Of a stretch of DNA of 64,000 bases, positions 63,434 to 64,000 are shown in pieces. Numbering within the stretch: position 1 is the stretch's first letter; the number at the start of each line of letters is the position of its first letter. The notes below the pieces were generated by a model that was not told the origin of the DNA, searched no databases, and saw only the letters and a list, made by a program, of their open reading frames with translations. The translations under genes were made by a program, and so were the position numbers. Source of the stretch: an uncultured Alphaproteobacteria bacterium (GTDB taxonomy: Bacteria; Pseudomonadota; Alphaproteobacteria; UBA6615); NCBI GenBank assembly GCA_943787745.1, contig CALSNJ010000003.1, positions 278,614-342,613 of the forward strand, written 5' to 3'.

Positions 63434-63760
63434 TTACTTGAACATGCCTTCCTTGCGCGGCCGCTTGCGGCACAGGCGCACCAAAAGCATCCCCGGAACC
63501 CCCAGCACCACCGTGGCGGGCCAAGTCAGGATTGTGGAAATCACCGGATGCCAGAGCCACGGCCCGATCACGGGAACATGGCGCGCAATGGCGGGCTCGG
63601 CGATCTGCAGGCTGGTCTGATGCAGGGTGAACCACAACTCCCCGGCCGAGATCAGCGCCAGCGCGCCGGTGTCGATCGAACTCAAAATATCCCGAGCGAA
63701 GACCGCCACGGCGGCGATCACCAAAATCCAACCGATAATGCGTCCAACTATTCTGGCCAT
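63434..63760 (-). CDS. Small inner membrane protein of unknown function
   Basis: The 108-residue protein MARIVGRIIGWILVIAAVAV has an N-terminal hydrophobic helix, ELWFTLHQTSLQIAEPAIAR, and a second hydrophobic stretch WHPVISTILTWPATVVLGVPGMLLVRL, ending in a basic tail CRKRPRKEGM. This helix-loop-helix pattern occurs in many alphaproteobacterial hypothetical proteins near lepA. It is convergent with lepA. Confidence 0.75.
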   Translation of the reverse strand: MARIVGRIIGWILVIAAVAVFARDILSSIDTGALALISAGELWFTLHQTSLQIAEPAIARHVPVIGPWLWHPVISTILTWPATVVLGVPGMLLVRLCRKRPRKEGMFK

Positions 63761-63910
63761 CTGGCCCCGCTGTTTGAAATATTCTTGTTTCTCCGTTGGC
63801 CAATACTTAACAGCAGACGGGGTGATCGGCACAAGTCCAAAGCCAATCAAATAGTTAATACACCGGTGGTTGCCAGCAGGGGTGTGCTTCGGCTATTCAC
63901 TCCCGGCGCT

Positions 63911-64000
63911 GGAGGGGTGGCCGAGTGGCTGAAGGCGCACGCTTGGAAAGCGTGTAAACGGGTGACCGTTTCGAGGGTTCGAATCCCTCTCCCTCCGCCA
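63911..64000 (+). tRNA. tRNA-Ser (anticodon GGA)
   Basis: The 90-base sequence folds as a class II tRNA: acceptor GGAGGGG pairs with TCCCTCC (last pair G-T), the D-arm has TGGCCGAGTGG, the anticodon loop is CTTGGAAAG with GGA (reads UCC), a long variable arm follows, and the T-arm is AGGGTTCGAATCCCT. The CCA tail is encoded and ends at the window edge. Confidence 0.97.

Noticed and set aside
62508..63803. A 431-codon open frame on the minus strand
   Set aside because: It is antisense to lepA and overlaps the small membrane protein in another frame.

Overview
The window is a contiguous stretch of a GC-rich alphaproteobacterial chromosome. The class assignment rests on gene order and marker families: rnd-kdsD-lptC-lptA-lptB-rpoN-hpf-ptsN, an FzlA-type division protein, an NDUFA9-like complex I protein, DUF1150 beside Hsp20, and palindromic intergenic repeats of the kind scattered through this class. 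The order cannot be named from the sequence alone.

Layout. 1-8.8 kb: a catabolic locus for nitriles and N-heterocycles, with a Co-type nitrile hydratase (alpha subunit cut by the window edge, beta subunit frameshifted) and its activator. Convergent to these are a DUF1445 protein and a cyanuric acid hydrolase/barbiturase-type enzyme fused to the tail of a hydantoinase; divergent are a CoxMSL-type molybdenum hydroxylase, a RidA protein and an APH-like kinase, closed by a strong terminator. 9-14.7 kb: an SSS-PAS-kinase-receiver hybrid sensor, a NarL-type regulator and a radical SAM protein. 15-32 kb: accessory metabolism (YciI, cupin, VOC, amidohydrolase, two MFS exporters, two rSAM/selenodomain-associated transferases, maiA, CoA-transferase, MBL hydrolase, NUDIX, NIPSNAP, SMP-30) with many repeats, a decayed serine hydrolase and a probable selenocysteine-containing DsbA-family protein.

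32-46 kb: core functions, namely Hsp20, the nitrogen PTS/ribosome hibernation/sigma-54 cluster, LPS transport (lptABC), Kdo precursor synthesis (kdsD), undecaprenyl pyrophosphatase and fzlA. 43.6-50.8 kb: a PIG-L deacetylase/formyltransferase pair and GT4/GT9 glycosyltransferases, suggesting surface glycan synthesis. 50.8-64 kb: translation genes thrS-infC and rpmI-rplT-pheS-pheT, separated by an opposite-strand block of four accessory enzymes, then lepA, a small membrane protein and tRNA-Ser(GGA).

The most notable observation is at 23.2-23.9 kb. An in-frame TGA sits exactly where the first catalytic Cys of the CPWC motif belongs, and a hairpin meeting the usual bacterial SECIS geometry follows it. 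Other points are the barbiturase-hydantoinase chimera, an ATC start codon for infC, tandem SDR paralogs without the usual catalytic Lys, and several genes interrupted by one-base insertions that may be real decay or sequencing error.
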